Notes under the pieces: model-generated
What the model saw: the letters and a program-made list of their open reading frames with translations, nothing else
What the model was told of the DNA's origin: nothing
Databases searched by the model: none
In this document: piece by piece, positions 1 to 10,032 of the stretch
How positions within the stretch are numbered: the stretch's first letter is position 1
How the letters are laid out: each line of letters begins with the position of its first letter
DNA from: Deltaproteobacteria bacterium
GTDB lineage: Bacteria; Myxococcota_A; UBA9160; UBA4427
Assembly (NCBI GenBank): GCA_029261835.1
Contig: JAJDAO010000050.1
Location: 186,001-250,000 of the forward strand
Direction of reading: 5' to 3'
DNA length: 64,000 nt
Made by a program: the position numbers and the translations under genes

Positions 1-368
1 GCGCGGATCGGAGCATCGGGGGCGCTGGCCTGTCGCGTGGTCTCGGAACAGCGGCGCTGAGTTCCGCTCTCCCTGGAGGGAGTGAGCTGCCGAGCGCGGA
101 CGAATGGCTGGTGCTCGTTCAGAGGAGCCCGTCGGCCTTCGCCGACAGGCTTGCGGTTCTCAGCCTGGCCGAGCAGGAACTCTGGGTCGACCATCTCGCC
201 AGGCGCGCCGTTGAGCTGGGCAGCCTCGAAGAGCTGCTGTCCGTTCTGCGTGCGAGCAGCAACGATCGTGCTCGGATCCTGGCGGACGACTTCGCAGCGG
301 CCGGGCATCGGTCCGCCGCCGAGGCCCAGGCGGCGAGCCGCGGCGATTCGAGCGGTCTGCCGGACTGA
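1..368 (+). CDS. C-terminal part of a truncated protein of unknown function
   Basis: The reading frame that ends at the stop at 366-368 is open all the way to the left edge of the window (codons from base 3), so the gene starts outside. The ORF track shows only its last 85 residues from an internal GTG. The visible 121 residues are rich in Leu, Ala, Glu and Arg and look mostly helical, with segments such as SLAEQELWVDHLARR. I do not recognise a family. It is followed after 11 bases by the next gene on the same strand, so the two may be co-transcribed. Confidence 0.5.
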   Translation, partial: ADRSIGGAGLSRGLGTAALSSALPGGSELPSADEWLVLVQRSPSAFADRLAVLSLAEQELWVDHLARRAVELGSLEELLSVLRASSNDRARILADDFAAAGHRSAAEAQAASRGDSSGLPD

Positions 369-379
369 GCCCATCGCTT

Positions 380-1747
380 GTGCGCTGGTCCGCCGGACCG
401 GTAATCTGGCGCACTGTGTCCAGTGTCGAGACGCCGCCGCCGAGAAGGGCGGAGAGCCGCAAGACGTGCCTCCGGCGGGAATGGAAGCTCGCCGCTGCTC
501 CGCTGCTGCTGTTGCTGCTGCTGTTGTTGTGCGCCTCGGCTGCGGCACCGGGGTCCGCTGGCGAGCACGTCGACGACTTCGAGCGTGAAGTCCTCGACAT
601 GAGCCCTGAGAGTCCAGCGGCCTGGGGTCCGCGGTACGTTCTCGCGCCATTCGTCTCGTTGTTTCGCGGCGTTTCGTACATGTACGCGGCGCGCAGTGTC
701 GAGATCGACACAACGCCGTCAGGCGGCTATCTCGATCTCTTCTACGTACGGTCGGGCTTTCAGAAGCGGTACGAGCAGGCTGAGGCTCCACTGACTGTCC
801 TGCTGCCACCGCGTCTCGAGGTGGGGCCGCGCGATTCTCTGACGATTCGAGCTTTCGCAGACGGCTACCGCCAGCAGAGCGTCACCTTCAAGCTGGGTTC
901 GAGTATCAAGCAGGTCAACCTCGACCTCGAACCTCTGCCGAACCTGCTCGACGCGGTCTCGCACCGCTACTTCGCCGGTCGCTCTTCCATCGGCTTCCTC
1001 ACCAAGGAGGCGCTCACTTTCCGCGTCCAGCAGGCGGAGGACGGCCTTGCCGTGATCCTGACTGAGACGGCCGTATCGGAAGAGGCACGGCTCGCAGTTG
1101 GAGATATCCGGAGTCCGCTGATCGGGGAGGCATATGCCCAGCAGCTCGGCGAGGATCTCATGGTCAAGCTGGTCCTGACCGAGCGAGGTCTGGCGGACGG
1201 AACAGAGGTCCGTTCACGCCAGTCCTACGACGCGCCGCGTCGTCTGCATGAATTCGGGATCGATCTGTTCTCCCGCGACGGCGGTGCGGCGGCGGTCACC
1301 AGCGCGTTGGCGGCTCTGGGCAGGCTCAAGCCCGAACACGTGAGGGGCTGCGCGTTGGCCTTCGATGAGGCCTTGCGGCGGCAGCTCGACCGGGGCGAAC
1401 TCGCCCGGGCGTTGGCGCCGAGAGGCGCTTTTACGGATCGCTACCTGCGCGCCGCCATGCGGAGACTGGGCGAAGTCTCGGTAGATGGCGTGGTGGACTT
1501 CGCCGATGGCACGCGGTTTCGTCCAAGCAGCCCCATCGAGCTCGAGCTCTCACTCGGCAAGGCGGGCGAAGCCAAGGGCTACCTCGCGCTCTTGCGGCGC
1601 TTCGCTGTGGAGATGGAGGGCGACGCGAGGTTTCGCCGAGAAGCGTTGCGCAGCCTGGTTGCGCCGGAGCTGGCCGGCGAGCGGTTCGCGAGCATTCTGG
1701 ATCGAGCGCGGGTCGACGAGGAAGCCTGTGTCGGCGGAGCGGACTGA
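380..1747 (+). CDS. Secreted or membrane-anchored protein with a PEGA-like domain, function unknown
   Basis: The N-terminus has a basic segment (LRREWK) followed by a run of nine leucines and CASAAA, which reads as a signal peptide with an Ala-X-Ala cleavage site; a lipobox Cys is possible but the context LLLC is poor. The next hundred residues contain a beta-rich stretch (VEIDTTPSGGYLDLF) of the kind seen in PEGA domains, which usually sit outside the cytoplasmic membrane. The last half is helical and charged and I do not recognise it. The start is uncertain: GTG at 380 gives 455 aa and GTG at 416 is in frame and nearer the signal peptide. The leucine run is coded by a CTG/TTG-rich tract that could be slippage-prone. 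Confidence 0.6.
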   Translation: MRWSAGPVIWRTVSSVETPPPRRAESRKTCLRREWKLAAAPLLLLLLLLLCASAAAPGSAGEHVDDFEREVLDMSPESPAAWGPRYVLAPFVSLFRGVSYMYAARSVEIDTTPSGGYLDLFYVRSGFQKRYEQAEAPLTVLLPPRLEVGPRDSLTIRAFADGYRQQSVTFKLGSSIKQVNLDLEPLPNLLDAVSHRYFAGRSSIGFLTKEALTFRVQQAEDGLAVILTETAVSEEARLAVGDIRSPLIGEAYAQQLGEDLMVKLVLTERGLADGTEVRSRQSYDAPRRLHEFGIDLFSRDGGAAAVTSALAALGRLKPEHVRGCALAFDEALRRQLDRGELARALAPRGAFTDRYLRAAMRRLGEVSVDGVVDFADGTRFRPSSPIELELSLGKAGEAKGYLALLRRFAVEMEGDARFRREALRSLVAPELAGERFASILDRARVDEEACVGGAD

Positions 1748-1855
1748 GGCGCAGCAGATCGGGTACCCGTAGAGGCCGTGGCCACAGGTTCGCGTCTGGC
1801 CCGCCGTCGCGCGCTGGCTATGATGCCCGCAGCTCCCGGTCCCGCGGAGCTCCGG

Positions 1856-2614
1856 ATGGAAACCTCGTCCTCCTCCTCTGCTTGTCGCTCTCGCTCCGCT
1901 CGAGCGCAGCAGCCCAGCCAGCCGGCGACAGACGCCAGCGGCGCGCAGAGCGCTCGTGACGCCGACCGGCCGCGCGAGCGCTTGCGCAGCCTCGGTCCGC
2001 AAGCGCTGAGTGACGCGGAGCTGTTGGCTCTGCTGCTGCGTACCGGTCGGCGCGGATCCGATGCACTGGCCGTCGCCGGCGCTCTACTCGCTGCCAGTGG
2101 AGGGCTCGGTGCGCTTTGCCAGATGCCCCTCGCGAAGCTGTGCGAGGTTCCCGGCATGGGGCCAGCTAAAGCCGGCTCGCTGCTCTCCGCGCTGGAGATT
2201 GGCCGCCGTGTGGCGAGCCGGCGCCTGCAAGCGGGCGACCCGATTCGGCAGCCCGCCGACGTCTATCACCACTTCCACCAGCGCATGCGGGACTTCAGGA
2301 GAGAGCACTTCATGGTACTGCTGCTCGACGGGCGACACCGAGTGATGAGCGAGTCCCAGGTCTCTCAGGGCACTCTGACCGCGAGTCTGGTTCATCCCCG
2401 AGAGGTCTTTCGTGCCGCAGTACGCGCCGCGGCCGCGGCCATAGTCCTGGTTCACAATCATCCGAGCGGAGATCCGACTCCCAGCGTCGAAGACAACGAG
2501 GTGACCCGTCGCCTGGTCACGGCGGGTGAGATACTCGGCATCCGCATTCTGGATCACGTCATCGTGGCTGAGCGCGGCTACCACAGCTTCGACGAGAATG
2601 ATCAGCTTCGTTGA
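1856..2614 (+). CDS. radC: RadC-family JAB/MPN+ domain protein (UPF0758)
   Basis: RadC proteins pair a helix-hairpin-helix region with a JAMM metalloprotease-like domain; despite the name their role in DNA repair is doubtful. The N-terminal part matches the family at RERLRSLG and LSDAELLALLLRTG, followed by the HhH segment VPGMGPAKA. The C-terminal domain has the JAMM signature HNHPSGDPTPSVED with the metal-binding His-X-His and downstream Asp. The usual family length is about 225 aa. I prefer ATG 1856, which has GGAG six bases upstream and gives 252 aa; GTG 1778 and ATG 1820/1823 are alternatives. The Ser/Ala-rich first 40 residues are not conserved in the family. Confidence 0.88.
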   Translation: METSSSSSACRSRSARAQQPSQPATDASGAQSARDADRPRERLRSLGPQALSDAELLALLLRTGRRGSDALAVAGALLAASGGLGALCQMPLAKLCEVPGMGPAKAGSLLSALEIGRRVASRRLQAGDPIRQPADVYHHFHQRMRDFRREHFMVLLLDGRHRVMSESQVSQGTLTASLVHPREVFRAAVRAAAAAIVLVHNHPSGDPTPSVEDNEVTRRLVTAGEILGIRILDHVIVAERGYHSFDENDQLR

Positions 2615-2915
2615 CGCGCGATCTCCCTGCAGCTCCCGCATCGCTCGCGCAGCCGCGGGCACTATGAAGATCACTTCACAGCGGCCTCGCGTCCCGGCGA
2701 GGAGACACGCCTCTCTGGCGTCGTGCGCCTGTGAGCCCTCTCGGCTGAGATGCGCGAGCTTGTCACCGCCGCCCCGGTGCCCACGGGGCGACGTGAGTCG
2801 CATACGTCTTCTCGGGTACTCGTATACAATTTCAAGCTGTCTGCTAAGGGCGCCCCGATAGATGGTCGATGAAGACTTGCGAAGCTGCCCGGAGCGGGCA
2901 GCGCTGGGAGCATCG

Positions 2916-3305
2916 ATGTCGAAGGTCAGCTTTGAGGAAGCTGTTGAGGGTGAACTCGAGCTCGAGGTCGAGCGCAGGCGCAGCCGACGTGCCTCGATCA
3001 TCGTGCGGATCGACTATGCCACGGTCGACGAAATCTTCACTGAGTTCACCCGTGATATCAATGAAGGCGGGCTCTTCATAGAGACGGAGAAGCCCAAGCC
3101 GATCGGTACAGAGGTCGCCATGCACTTCGCCCTGCCGGGCAGCGACGAGGTCGTTCAGACGATCGGCCGCGTGGTGCGGATCTCATCGGGTGAAGACGCC
3201 CCGTCTGCGGGAATGGGAATCGAGTTCGACGAGCTGGAAGATGAGGACCGACGCAAGATCAACGACATCGTCCGCTCTCTGCGAACCGGCACGGCCAAGC
3301 ACTGA
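2916..3305 (+). CDS. PilZ-domain protein, Myxococcus-type (TIGR02266-like)
   Basis: A short single-domain protein. It has an Arg-rich motif (RRRSRR) just before the barrel, then FTEFTRDINEGGLFIET and a closing GMGIEF strand, which is the layout of PilZ domains and closest to the myxobacterial paralogous subtype. In canonical c-di-GMP binders the second motif is (D/N)xSxxG; here Ser is replaced by Asn (DINEGG), as is common in this subtype, so c-di-GMP binding is not assured. ATG 2916 is chosen because GGGAG lies five bases upstream; the track's ATG 2862 adds 18 poorly conserved residues. It stands alone between radC and ssb. Confidence 0.8.
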   Translation: MSKVSFEEAVEGELELEVERRRSRRASIIVRIDYATVDEIFTEFTRDINEGGLFIETEKPKPIGTEVAMHFALPGSDEVVQTIGRVVRISSGEDAPSAGMGIEFDELEDEDRRKINDIVRSLRTGTAKH

Positions 3306-3346
3306 GGCCGTTCGCACGCCTCCGAGTTCCAGATGATCGCGAGAGT

Positions 3347-3802
3347 TCAGAAGGGGATGTCGTCCGCCGGCGCCGGCGGAGCGCCATCTTGACCGCCGCT
3401 CGGCGCGCCATCCTGGCCGCCGCTCCGCGAGCCACCACTCTGCGAACTCTGAGCGCCACCACCGTCGCCCCGCGGACCGCCCAGGAACTGCACGGTCTGC
3501 GCATTGATCTCCGTCGTGTTGCGCTTGTTTCCGTCCTTGTCTTCCCACTCACGGGTCTGAATGCGTCCCTCGATATAGACCGTGCGTCCTTTCGAGAGGT
3601 ACTGGGCACATAGCTCGCCCACTCGCCCCCAGACGACGATGCGATGCCACTCGGTCCGCTCGACGCGTTCGCCGTTCTTGTCGGTCCAGTTCTCGCTCGT
3701 TGCCAGGGTGAAATTGACGACCGCCTGACCATTCTGGGTGTACCGAAGCTCCGGGTCACGGCCCAGATTGCCAATCAGGATGACTTTGTTGACGCCTGCC
3801 AT
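3347..3802 (-). CDS. ssb: Single-stranded DNA-binding protein
   Basis: SSB coats single-stranded DNA and recruits repair and replication partners through its acidic C-terminal tip. The 151-residue product starts at [14 protein letters not shown], a standard SSB N-terminus, has the OB-fold features WHRIVVWG and [15 protein letters not shown], a Gly/Ser/Gln-rich linker with a SGGQDGAP repeat, and the invariant tip DDIPF. The ORF-track start is too far upstream; the Met at 3802 fits the family. It is divergent from ftsK and is not in the usual rpsF-ssb-rpsR position: rpsF and rpsR lie together at 57 kb without an ssb between them. Confidence 0.96.
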   Translation of the reverse strand: MAGVNKVILIGNLGRDPELRYTQNGQAVVNFTLATSENWTDKNGERVERTEWHRIVVWGRVGELCAQYLSKGRTVYIEGRIQTREWEDKDGNKRNTTEINAQTVQFLGGPRGDGGGAQSSQSGGSRSGGQDGAPSGGQDGAPPAPADDIPF

Positions 3803-4025
3803 GTGGGGGGACTCCGTCGGGACCTCGATGGGTGTCAAATGAATGATCCCGCCGTGTCTTCCGATCGTCAAGGCCGCCTGCCCTTGGCGTCGGTACCCGG
3901 ATGGCGCCCGGCAGCCGTCACCTGTATTCTCGCGGCTGTTTCCCTTGCCGGGGGGTGAAGGGACTTGAGGACTGCGCGAGCCGTGGTGAGTACGGTCGTT
4001 CCCGCAGCGACCGCGGCGAAGCTCG

Positions 4026-6497
4026 ATGCTTCGTCGTGTGTCGTCGTGTGCACAGATGGCTAGGGACGCGGCCAAGAGCGGGCGCTCTCGGAGGCCGAGA
4101 CAGCGCCTGGAGCTGCGCTACGGCGGGCGGCTCGGCGCCGAGCTCTTCGGCACCGGGCTGCTGGGCTGCGCGGCGCTGGCGGCGCTCGCATTGGCGACCT
4201 ACTCGGAAGCCGATCCCATCCTTCAGCTCGCGCCGGTTGCGAACCGCGCTGGGGTGGTGGGTGCGACCCTGGCCGGCGGCCTGATAGCCCTGCTGGGCTA
4301 CGGAGCTCTGGTATTCGTGGCAGCCTTGGCCTTTGTCGGTGGCTGCCTGGTATTGGGCCGCGGGGTTCCGCCCGTCACCTCTCGCTTCTGGCCCGGGAAC
4401 GCGCTGCTGCTGGCTGCCTGCGCGAGCCTGCCACCGCTGCTGCATGGTCTCGCCCCCGGTCGCTTGGGCTCACCGGTTGGAGGACTGCTCGGAGGGCATC
4501 TCGCGTCCGCTGAGCAGCTCCTGCTCAGCAGCTGGGGAGCCATACTCGTCAACGGACTGCTGCTGCTACTCGGTGTTCTGAGTGTGACGGGCATCTCGAC
4601 AGGAACCGCCCTCTCGGCCGTCGGGACCGGGGCGGCAGCCGTGGGCCGAGCCATTGCCCGGGCGGGCGTCGTGAGCTGGGCCGCTCTGGCGCGCCTCGGC
4701 AGCCGTCTCTCAGAGGCACTGCAGTTCGTTCTGGCCAGCTCTGGTCGCGGTCTGGCTTCGTTCCAGGTGTGGCGTGAGCGACGGGCCCGCCGGGGACGCG
4801 TCGCAGATCTTCGCGGACCGGATCTGCACCACGTGGCGGCGGACTGGCAGGAGTCGGTCGGTGCGTCGGCGGCGAACTCGGATGCCGACGACCCGCGGAG
4901 CCAGCGCCGGTCTCAGCGGGGCAGCGAGCCAGACATTATCGACCACGTAGAGGAGAGCAGCGCCGCGAGGAGACCCGAACAGGAGGCCTTTCAGTTCAAC
5001 GAGGTCGGTCCGATGGGTCCGTTCCGCCTACCCGACACCTCGATCTTCAGCGCCCCTCCCGACGGAGATCGCACCTTCGACCGCGACAGTCTGCTGATGA
5101 ACTCGCGCATCCTCGAGAAGAAGCTTGCGGACTTCGGCGTTCAGGGGCGGGTCGTGCGCGTGCATCCCGGCCCCGTGATTACGATGTACGAGTACGAGCC
5201 AGCGCCGGGCATCAAGGTCAACAAGATCGTCGGATTGACGGACGATCTCGCCATGGCGCTACGCGCCGTCTCGATCCGGATCATCGCTCCGCTGCCGGGC
5301 AAGAGTGTCGTCGGCATCGAGGTGCCCAATGCCCAGCGCGAGACGGTCTGTCTCCGCAGCATCATCGAGTCGAAGGATTTCAGGAAGCACAAGTCCAAGC
5401 TCGCGGTCGTGATGGGCATGGATATCTTCGGCAACCCCGTGACCTCCGATCTGTCCACGATGCCGCACCTCTTGGTGGCGGGCTCCACGGGCACGGGCAA
5501 GAGCGTGTTCCTCAACTCTTTCCTCTGCTCACTCCTGTGCCGAGCGACGCCGAGTGAACTCAAGCTGCTGCTGATCGATCCAAAGCTTCTCGAACTCTCG
5601 GTCTATGAGGGCATCCCCCACCTGATCGCCGACGTCGTGACGAATCCCAAGCGCGCTGCAGCGGCGTTGCAAGGCATCGTTCGCAAGATGGAAGAGCGCT
5701 ACCTGATGATGAGTGCGGCGCAGGTGCGAAACGTCGATCAGTTCAATGCCAAGGCCAGAGACGAGATTGCCAAGGGCAATACCAGTTTCAGGCTCAGGCC
5801 CAAGCCGGGCGAGGATGAGGGCGTGCAGGTCGACTGGGCTCCGATGTCCTACATCGTGGTCGTCATCGATGAGCTTGCGGATCTCATGGTCATGGTCGCG
5901 AAGCACGTCGAGGAGTCGCTTCAGCGCCTGGCCCAGATGGCTCGTGCCGCCGGCATTCACCTGGTTCTCGCTACGCAGCGTCCGAGCGTCGACGTGCTGA
6001 CGGGCGTCATCAAGGCGAATTTCCCCTCCCGCGTATCGTTCCAGGTCTCTTCGGCGACCGATTCCCGCACGATCCTGGATCAGAAGGGAGCCGAGAATCT
6101 GCTCGGTATGGGCGACATGCTCTTCCTGCCGCCTCGCACAGCAGTGGTCGAGCGCCTGCACGCTCCCTTCGTCAGCGAGAAGGAGGTGATGGAACTCGTC
6201 GCCTTCCTGGCCGACCAGGGCAAACCGGTCTTCGACGATGAGTTCGTTCGTTTCGCCGAGGAGGCCGAGGGGCAGCCGCAGTCCTCAGATGAGGATGTCG
6301 ACGAGATGTTCGATCAGGCGGTGGCGATCGTCGCGGAGACCCGCAACGCCTCCATCTCGTACATTCAGCGTAGACTGAAGATCGGCTACAACCGCGCTGC
6401 CCGCATCATCGAACAGATGGAACGAGACGCTATGGTGGGTGCGCAGGTCGGCACCCGGCCACGCGAGGTCTTTCTCCGCGATCCGGGCGAGGAGTGA
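4026..6497 (+). CDS. ftsK: DNA translocase FtsK/SpoIIIE family
   Basis: FtsK pumps chromosomal DNA through the division septum and helps resolve chromosome dimers. The 823-aa protein has four hydrophobic segments in the first 200 residues, a moderately long low-complexity linker, the alpha/beta motor domain with Walker A (GSTGTGKS) and Walker B ([12 protein letters not shown]), and a C-terminal gamma winged helix ([23 protein letters not shown]) that reads polar DNA motifs. The length is typical. ATG 4056 (MARDAAKSG) is an alternative start; neither start has a strong Shine-Dalgarno sequence. The gene is divergent from ssb and followed closely by lolA. Confidence 0.96.
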   Translation: MLRRVSSCAQMARDAAKSGRSRRPRQRLELRYGGRLGAELFGTGLLGCAALAALALATYSEADPILQLAPVANRAGVVGATLAGGLIALLGYGALVFVAALAFVGGCLVLGRGVPPVTSRFWPGNALLLAACASLPPLLHGLAPGRLGSPVGGLLGGHLASAEQLLLSSWGAILVNGLLLLLGVLSVTGISTGTALSAVGTGAAAVGRAIARAGVVSWAALARLGSRLSEALQFVLASSGRGLASFQVWRERRARRGRVADLRGPDLHHVAADWQESVGASAANSDADDPRSQRRSQRGSEPDIIDHVEESSAARRPEQEAFQFNEVGPMGPFRLPDTSIFSAPPDGDRTFDRDSLLMNSRILEKKLADFGVQGRVVRVHPGPVITMYEYEPAPGIKVNKIVGLTDDLAMALRAVSIRIIAPLPGKSVVGIEVPNAQRETVCLRSIIESKDFRKHKSKLAVVMGMDIFGNPVTSDLSTMPHLLVAGSTGTGKSVFLNSFLCSLLCRATPSELKLLLIDPKLLELSVYEGIPHLIADVVTNPKRAAAALQGIVRKMEERYLMMSAAQVRNVDQFNAKARDEIAKGNTSFRLRPKPGEDEGVQVDWAPMSYIVVVIDELADLMVMVAKHVEESLQRLAQMARAAGIHLVLATQRPSVDVLTGVIKANFPSRVSFQVSSATDSRTILDQKGAENLLGMGDMLFLPPRTAVVERLHAPFVSEKEVMELVAFLADQGKPVFDDEFVRFAEEAEGQPQSSDEDVDEMFDQAVAIVAETRNASISYIQRRLKIGYNRAARIIEQMERDAMVGAQVGTRPREVFLRDPGEE

Positions 6498-6507
6498 AAC
6501 TGCGGTC

Positions 6508-7230
6508 GTGTCCGAGGCAGTAGTGCGACAAGTCGCGCTCATCATCCTGAGTTTGCTCCTCGCTGGAAGAGTGGGCCCGGTCGCAGCCGACACAGCTCCT
6601 CCCGAAGTCGCGGGCGCATCCTGCGAAGAGGCTCATGTCCTTGAGGTCGCACAACGGATTCAGACCCGTTATGACGCCATCCGCGATCTGGCGGCCGACT
6701 TCGAACAGACGAGTCGTTCGGCCCTTCTGGCGGGCGCCGCGCTCGCCGACGAGACCCCCACACGCGGGCAAGTCATCTTCGCCAAGCCGGGCCGGATGAA
6801 GTGGTCCTATGTGGAGCCGGAGCCGAGCCTCGTTGTGAGCGACGGCGTGACGCTCTGGATCTACGACGTGGCAGCGAAGCAGGCATCGCGACTTCCGGTG
6901 GAGCGCGGCTATCTCGCGGGTGCGGCGCTGCAGTTTCTCCTCGGGGATGGAAAGCTGGTGGAGTCGTTCGAGATCTCTGCCGAACATTGCGGTGAGGACG
7001 TGCTGGAGCTCGAGCTGCTGCCCCGCCAGCCCGCGAGCTACGAACGGCTGGGTCTCACCGCGGACGTCGCCACCGGAGAGATCAGCCAGACCGCCATCGT
7101 CGACATCTTTGGCAACTACACGCGGATTCGCTTCGAGAACCTGCGCGTTGACCTCGCGCCCTCGGCTGATGTCTTTCGTTTCGAGGCGCCGCCTGGCGTC
7201 GACGTCATCGACCTCAGCCCGACTCAGTGA
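6508..7230 (+). CDS. lolA: Outer-membrane lipoprotein carrier protein LolA
   Basis: LolA is the periplasmic chaperone that carries lipoproteins from the LolCDE exporter to the outer membrane. The product has an N-terminal signal peptide (VALIILSLLLAGRVGPVAA), then family features: RYDAIRDLAADFEQTS, the GQVIFAKPGRMKWSY strand, YDVAAKQ, and FGNYTRIRF near the C-terminus. GTG 6508 is chosen because the track start at 6439 would overlap ftsK by 59 bases and put 23 charged residues before the signal peptide. The ftsK-lolA order is common in proteobacteria and suggests one transcript. Confidence 0.9.
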   Translation: MSEAVVRQVALIILSLLLAGRVGPVAADTAPPEVAGASCEEAHVLEVAQRIQTRYDAIRDLAADFEQTSRSALLAGAALADETPTRGQVIFAKPGRMKWSYVEPEPSLVVSDGVTLWIYDVAAKQASRLPVERGYLAGAALQFLLGDGKLVESFEISAEHCGEDVLELELLPRQPASYERLGLTADVATGEISQTAIVDIFGNYTRIRFENLRVDLAPSADVFRFEAPPGVDVIDLSPTQ

Positions 7231-8013
7231 GATCAGATCGGCACGAGCGCCGCCAATCCGCCGGCATATTGGCTCGAGAGAGTGCTCTTCCGGCCGGGTG
7301 GGCGGGGGGTGGCGAGTCCACTCTGGCTGCAGCCTTCCGCCCATCCGGCAGCCGTGCTCTCGCGGGTAATCCCTTCGGGTTGTTCCCAATGTCGGCAGAA
7401 CTCTTCCATGTCCTTGGGGCGCCGCAATTCTTGGCGGCGCAGCTCACCGGCATTCCGCAGCGGTACGTTCACTGACGATCAACGTCCGTTTTCCGGCGTA
7501 TTGGCAACGGTGGATGCAGCGAATTGCTGCGGTGTTGCCCAGAGCGGAAGCGCAGAGCGCCGCGATCCTTTGTTTTTCTTGCTCCTCGCGACGCGACTCA
7601 GCTCCCCCGGGATGACCCAAAACTGCGTCAGTCCGCGACCGTGCGATATGGTGCCCGGCGCCGCACGAACGGTGCATCTCCCCAGTGGCGAGAGCGCTTC
7701 TAAAACAGTGGTTTACCGCGCTATATGCCAGTGGAGTGTGGTTGACACGTGGCCTCGAGTCGATAGACTGCTGACGGTCAAAAGGTTCGAGATTTCGGGA
7801 GGTTCGACGTCCACAATCACCTCCGATCAGCACGCCGGAACAGCCGGTCAGAGCGAGCAGTACGGCTGTTTCGGAGCCAGCGTCGAGTTCGGTCTTCCGA
7901 AGCGTGGCGCCGCTCTTCCGCGTACTACTCGGTTGTTGATCACCCCTCTTGCACCTCGGTTGCGGTTCTGAATCGTCGCGCCGTTGTGCACTCGCCCCCC
8001 TTGGTGAGATGAA
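7231..8013. other. Long non-coding interval upstream of the proteasome operon
   Basis: About 780 bases between lolA and the proteasome genes. The overlapping ORFs on both strands have no recognisable motif and unlike composition, so I regard them as chance. The only clear signal is a consensus-like promoter at 7742-7769, some 370 bases before arc. The interval could hold a long leader or a small RNA; no tRNA cloverleaf was found. Confidence 0.5.
7742..7769 (+). promoter_or_regulatory. Candidate sigma70 promoter for the proteasome operon
   Basis: TTGACA (a perfect -35 box) is followed after 16 bases by TAGACT (four of six matches to TATAAT). It points toward arc and lies about 370 bases before it, in an otherwise empty interval. 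Its assignment to the operon is inferred from position. Confidence 0.45.
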
Positions 8014-8142
8014 ATGAGCAAGTCCTTCCCCGCTGGAGAGAAACGCTTGATCAGTTCGGGCACAGGAATTGCTTTATCGCTCTCTACAGGAGAAGTTCCC
8101 CGTTGGGTACCGGGGATGGCGAACGAGGAGAAGGCGCGATGA
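8014..8142 (+). CDS. Possible 42-aa upstream ORF coupled to arc
   Basis: ATG at 8014 opens a frame of 42 codons (MSKSFPAGEKRL to NEEKAR) whose TGA overlaps the arc ATG in an ATGA arrangement, the usual geometry of translational coupling. GGTGAG precedes the ATG. The peptide is hydrophilic, has no signal peptide and resembles nothing I know. It is too short for the ORF track. It may be a leader peptide that couples translation to arc, or a chance ORF. Confidence 0.3.
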   Translation: MSKSFPAGEKRLISSGTGIALSLSTGEVPRWVPGMANEEKAR

Positions 8143-9986
8143 GCGAGCACGATTCGGACTCTGGCACTGGTCGCAAGGGCTTCGTCCGGGATGTGATGAG
8201 ACGGATCAACCCCTCGGGAGCGCGAGTGGGTGAGGAGCCCGACTCGAATACCCGTACAGACCGAATACACCAGAGCGAGGTCGAACATCTTCAGGATGCA
8301 ATCCGCTTCTTCGGGAGTGACTCCAGCGAGTTCCGTCATCGCCTGGATCGGGTACTGGCCGACTTCGAAACGCTTCGCCGACGCTATGAGCAGGCGCGCG
8401 CTCAGCAGCGTGACGCAGAGCGACAGAATGAGAAGCTGGTCAACATGCTGCAGGAAGCCAAGCAGCAGATCGAGCTGTTGAAGGAAGAGGTCGACAAGCT
8501 GTGCGCACCGCCCAACACCTACGGTGCCTTCATCCGTGCGAACAAGGACGGGACCGCCGAGATTCTCGTCGACGGTCGCCCGATGCGCGTGAACGTTCAC
8601 CCCAACCTCGATCCGTTCCAGCTCGAGGATGGCCAGATGGTGGTCCTCAACGAGGCGTTCAACGTCGTCGAGGCTGCGGGCTACACGCAGCGTGGCGAGG
8701 TGACCACCGTCGTGGATTTCGTGTCGGAGAACCGCGTACTGGTACTCGGCCACACGGACGACGAGCGGGTGGTAACTCTTTCCGAGCCGCTGCGCAGCGA
8801 GAAGATTCGGGTCGGTGATCGTTTGATGATCGACATGCGCACTCAGTACGCGCTGGAGAAGATGCCCAAGTCCACGGTCGAAGAAGTGATGCTGGAGGAA
8901 ATCCCGGACGTCACCTACGAGGACATCGGTGGCCTGGGTGATCAGATCGAGATTCTGCGCGATTCAGTCGAGCTGCCGTACATGCACCCGGACGTCTTTC
9001 GGGAGCATCAGCTACGGCCGCCCAAGGGCATTCTGCTGTACGGCCCGCCGGGATGTGGCAAGACTCTGATCGCGAAGGCAGTGGCGAATGCCCTGGCGAA
9101 GAAGATCGAAAAGCGCACCGGCAAGGAGACTACGGCCTACTTCCTCAATGTGAAGGGACCGGAGTTGCTCAACAAGTATGTCGGTGAGACCGAGAGCAAG
9201 CTGCGGGAGGTCTTCAAGAAGGCCCGCGAGAAGGCGAACCACGACGTGCCGGTGGTGGTCTTCTTCGACGAGATGGACTCACTCTTCCGCATGCGCGGAT
9301 CGGGTATCTCCTCTGACATGGAGGCCACGGTCGTCGCACAATTCCTGTCGGAGATCGATGGCGTCGAGTCGCTCGAGAACGTGATCGTGATCGGGGCGAG
9401 CAATCGGCAGGATCTGATCGATCCCGCCGTCCTGCGCCCCGGGCGCCTCGATCTCAAGGTCAAGGTCTCTCGACCGGACAAGAAGGCGGCGCAGGAGATC
9501 TTCAGGAAATACCTCACTCCGGAGCTCCCGATCCACGAGGGTGCCTTCGCGAGATTCGGCGATGATCGCAGTCAGGTCTGTGACTCCATGATCGAACAGG
9601 TCATCGACGACATGTATGTGACCGGTGAGGAGAACAAGTTCCTCGAGGTGACCTACGCGAAGGGTGAGCGAGAGATCTTCTACTTCAAGGACTTCGCCAG
9701 CGGAGCCATGATCGAGAACATCGTGGCACGGGCCAAGCGCAAGGCGGTCAAGCGCTATATCGATGCCGGCGTGCAGGGGATCAAGACCGAAGACCTGATA
9801 GACTCCGTGCGGGAGGAGTTCAAGGAGAACGAGGATCTCCCGAACACCACGAATCCGGACGACTGGGCGCGTATCTCTGGTCGCAAGGGCGAGCGTATCA
9901 TCAACGTGCGCACCCTGATTACGGGAGTGGAGAGAAAAGAGCAGACGATCGAGACGGTAAAGGCCGGGCAAGGGCAGTACCTCTAG
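8139..9986 (+). CDS. arc: Proteasomal AAA+ ATPase (Mpa/ARC)
   Basis: The hexameric ATPase recognises pupylated proteins through its N-terminal coiled coil, unfolds them and feeds them into the 20S core. The 615-aa product (ATG 8139, preceded by GAGGAGAAGG) shows a coiled coil at about residues 45-122, the OB-domain region, Walker A GPPGCGKT at about 302, Walker B VVFFDEMD at about 372 and LRPGRLDLK beyond it. The extreme C-terminus is GQGQYL, matching the GQYL tail that actinobacterial Mpa uses to dock on the proteasome alpha ring. Size and architecture equal those of Mpa (about 600 aa). It is the first large gene of the proteasome operon. Confidence 0.96.
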   Translation: MSEHDSDSGTGRKGFVRDVMRRINPSGARVGEEPDSNTRTDRIHQSEVEHLQDAIRFFGSDSSEFRHRLDRVLADFETLRRRYEQARAQQRDAERQNEKLVNMLQEAKQQIELLKEEVDKLCAPPNTYGAFIRANKDGTAEILVDGRPMRVNVHPNLDPFQLEDGQMVVLNEAFNVVEAAGYTQRGEVTTVVDFVSENRVLVLGHTDDERVVTLSEPLRSEKIRVGDRLMIDMRTQYALEKMPKSTVEEVMLEEIPDVTYEDIGGLGDQIEILRDSVELPYMHPDVFREHQLRPPKGILLYGPPGCGKTLIAKAVANALAKKIEKRTGKETTAYFLNVKGPELLNKYVGETESKLREVFKKAREKANHDVPVVVFFDEMDSLFRMRGSGISSDMEATVVAQFLSEIDGVESLENVIVIGASNRQDLIDPAVLRPGRLDLKVKVSRPDKKAAQEIFRKYLTPELPIHEGAFARFGDDRSQVCDSMIEQVIDDMYVTGEENKFLEVTYAKGEREIFYFKDFASGAMIENIVARAKRKAVKRYIDAGVQGIKTEDLIDSVREEFKENEDLPNTTNPDDWARISGRKGERIINVRTLITGVERKEQTIETVKAGQGQYL

Positions 9987-10032
9987 CCCCGGCAGCCGTA
10001 CTCCGGCCGAAAGCTCATGCCGCGGAGACTCG

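Noticed and set aside
7282-7971. 229-aa ORF in the interval before the proteasome operon
   Set aside because: Composition is rich in Ser, Arg and Pro with no domain, start signal or hydrophobic pattern; it overlaps an opposite-strand ORF of equal quality and looks like chance in GC-rich DNA.
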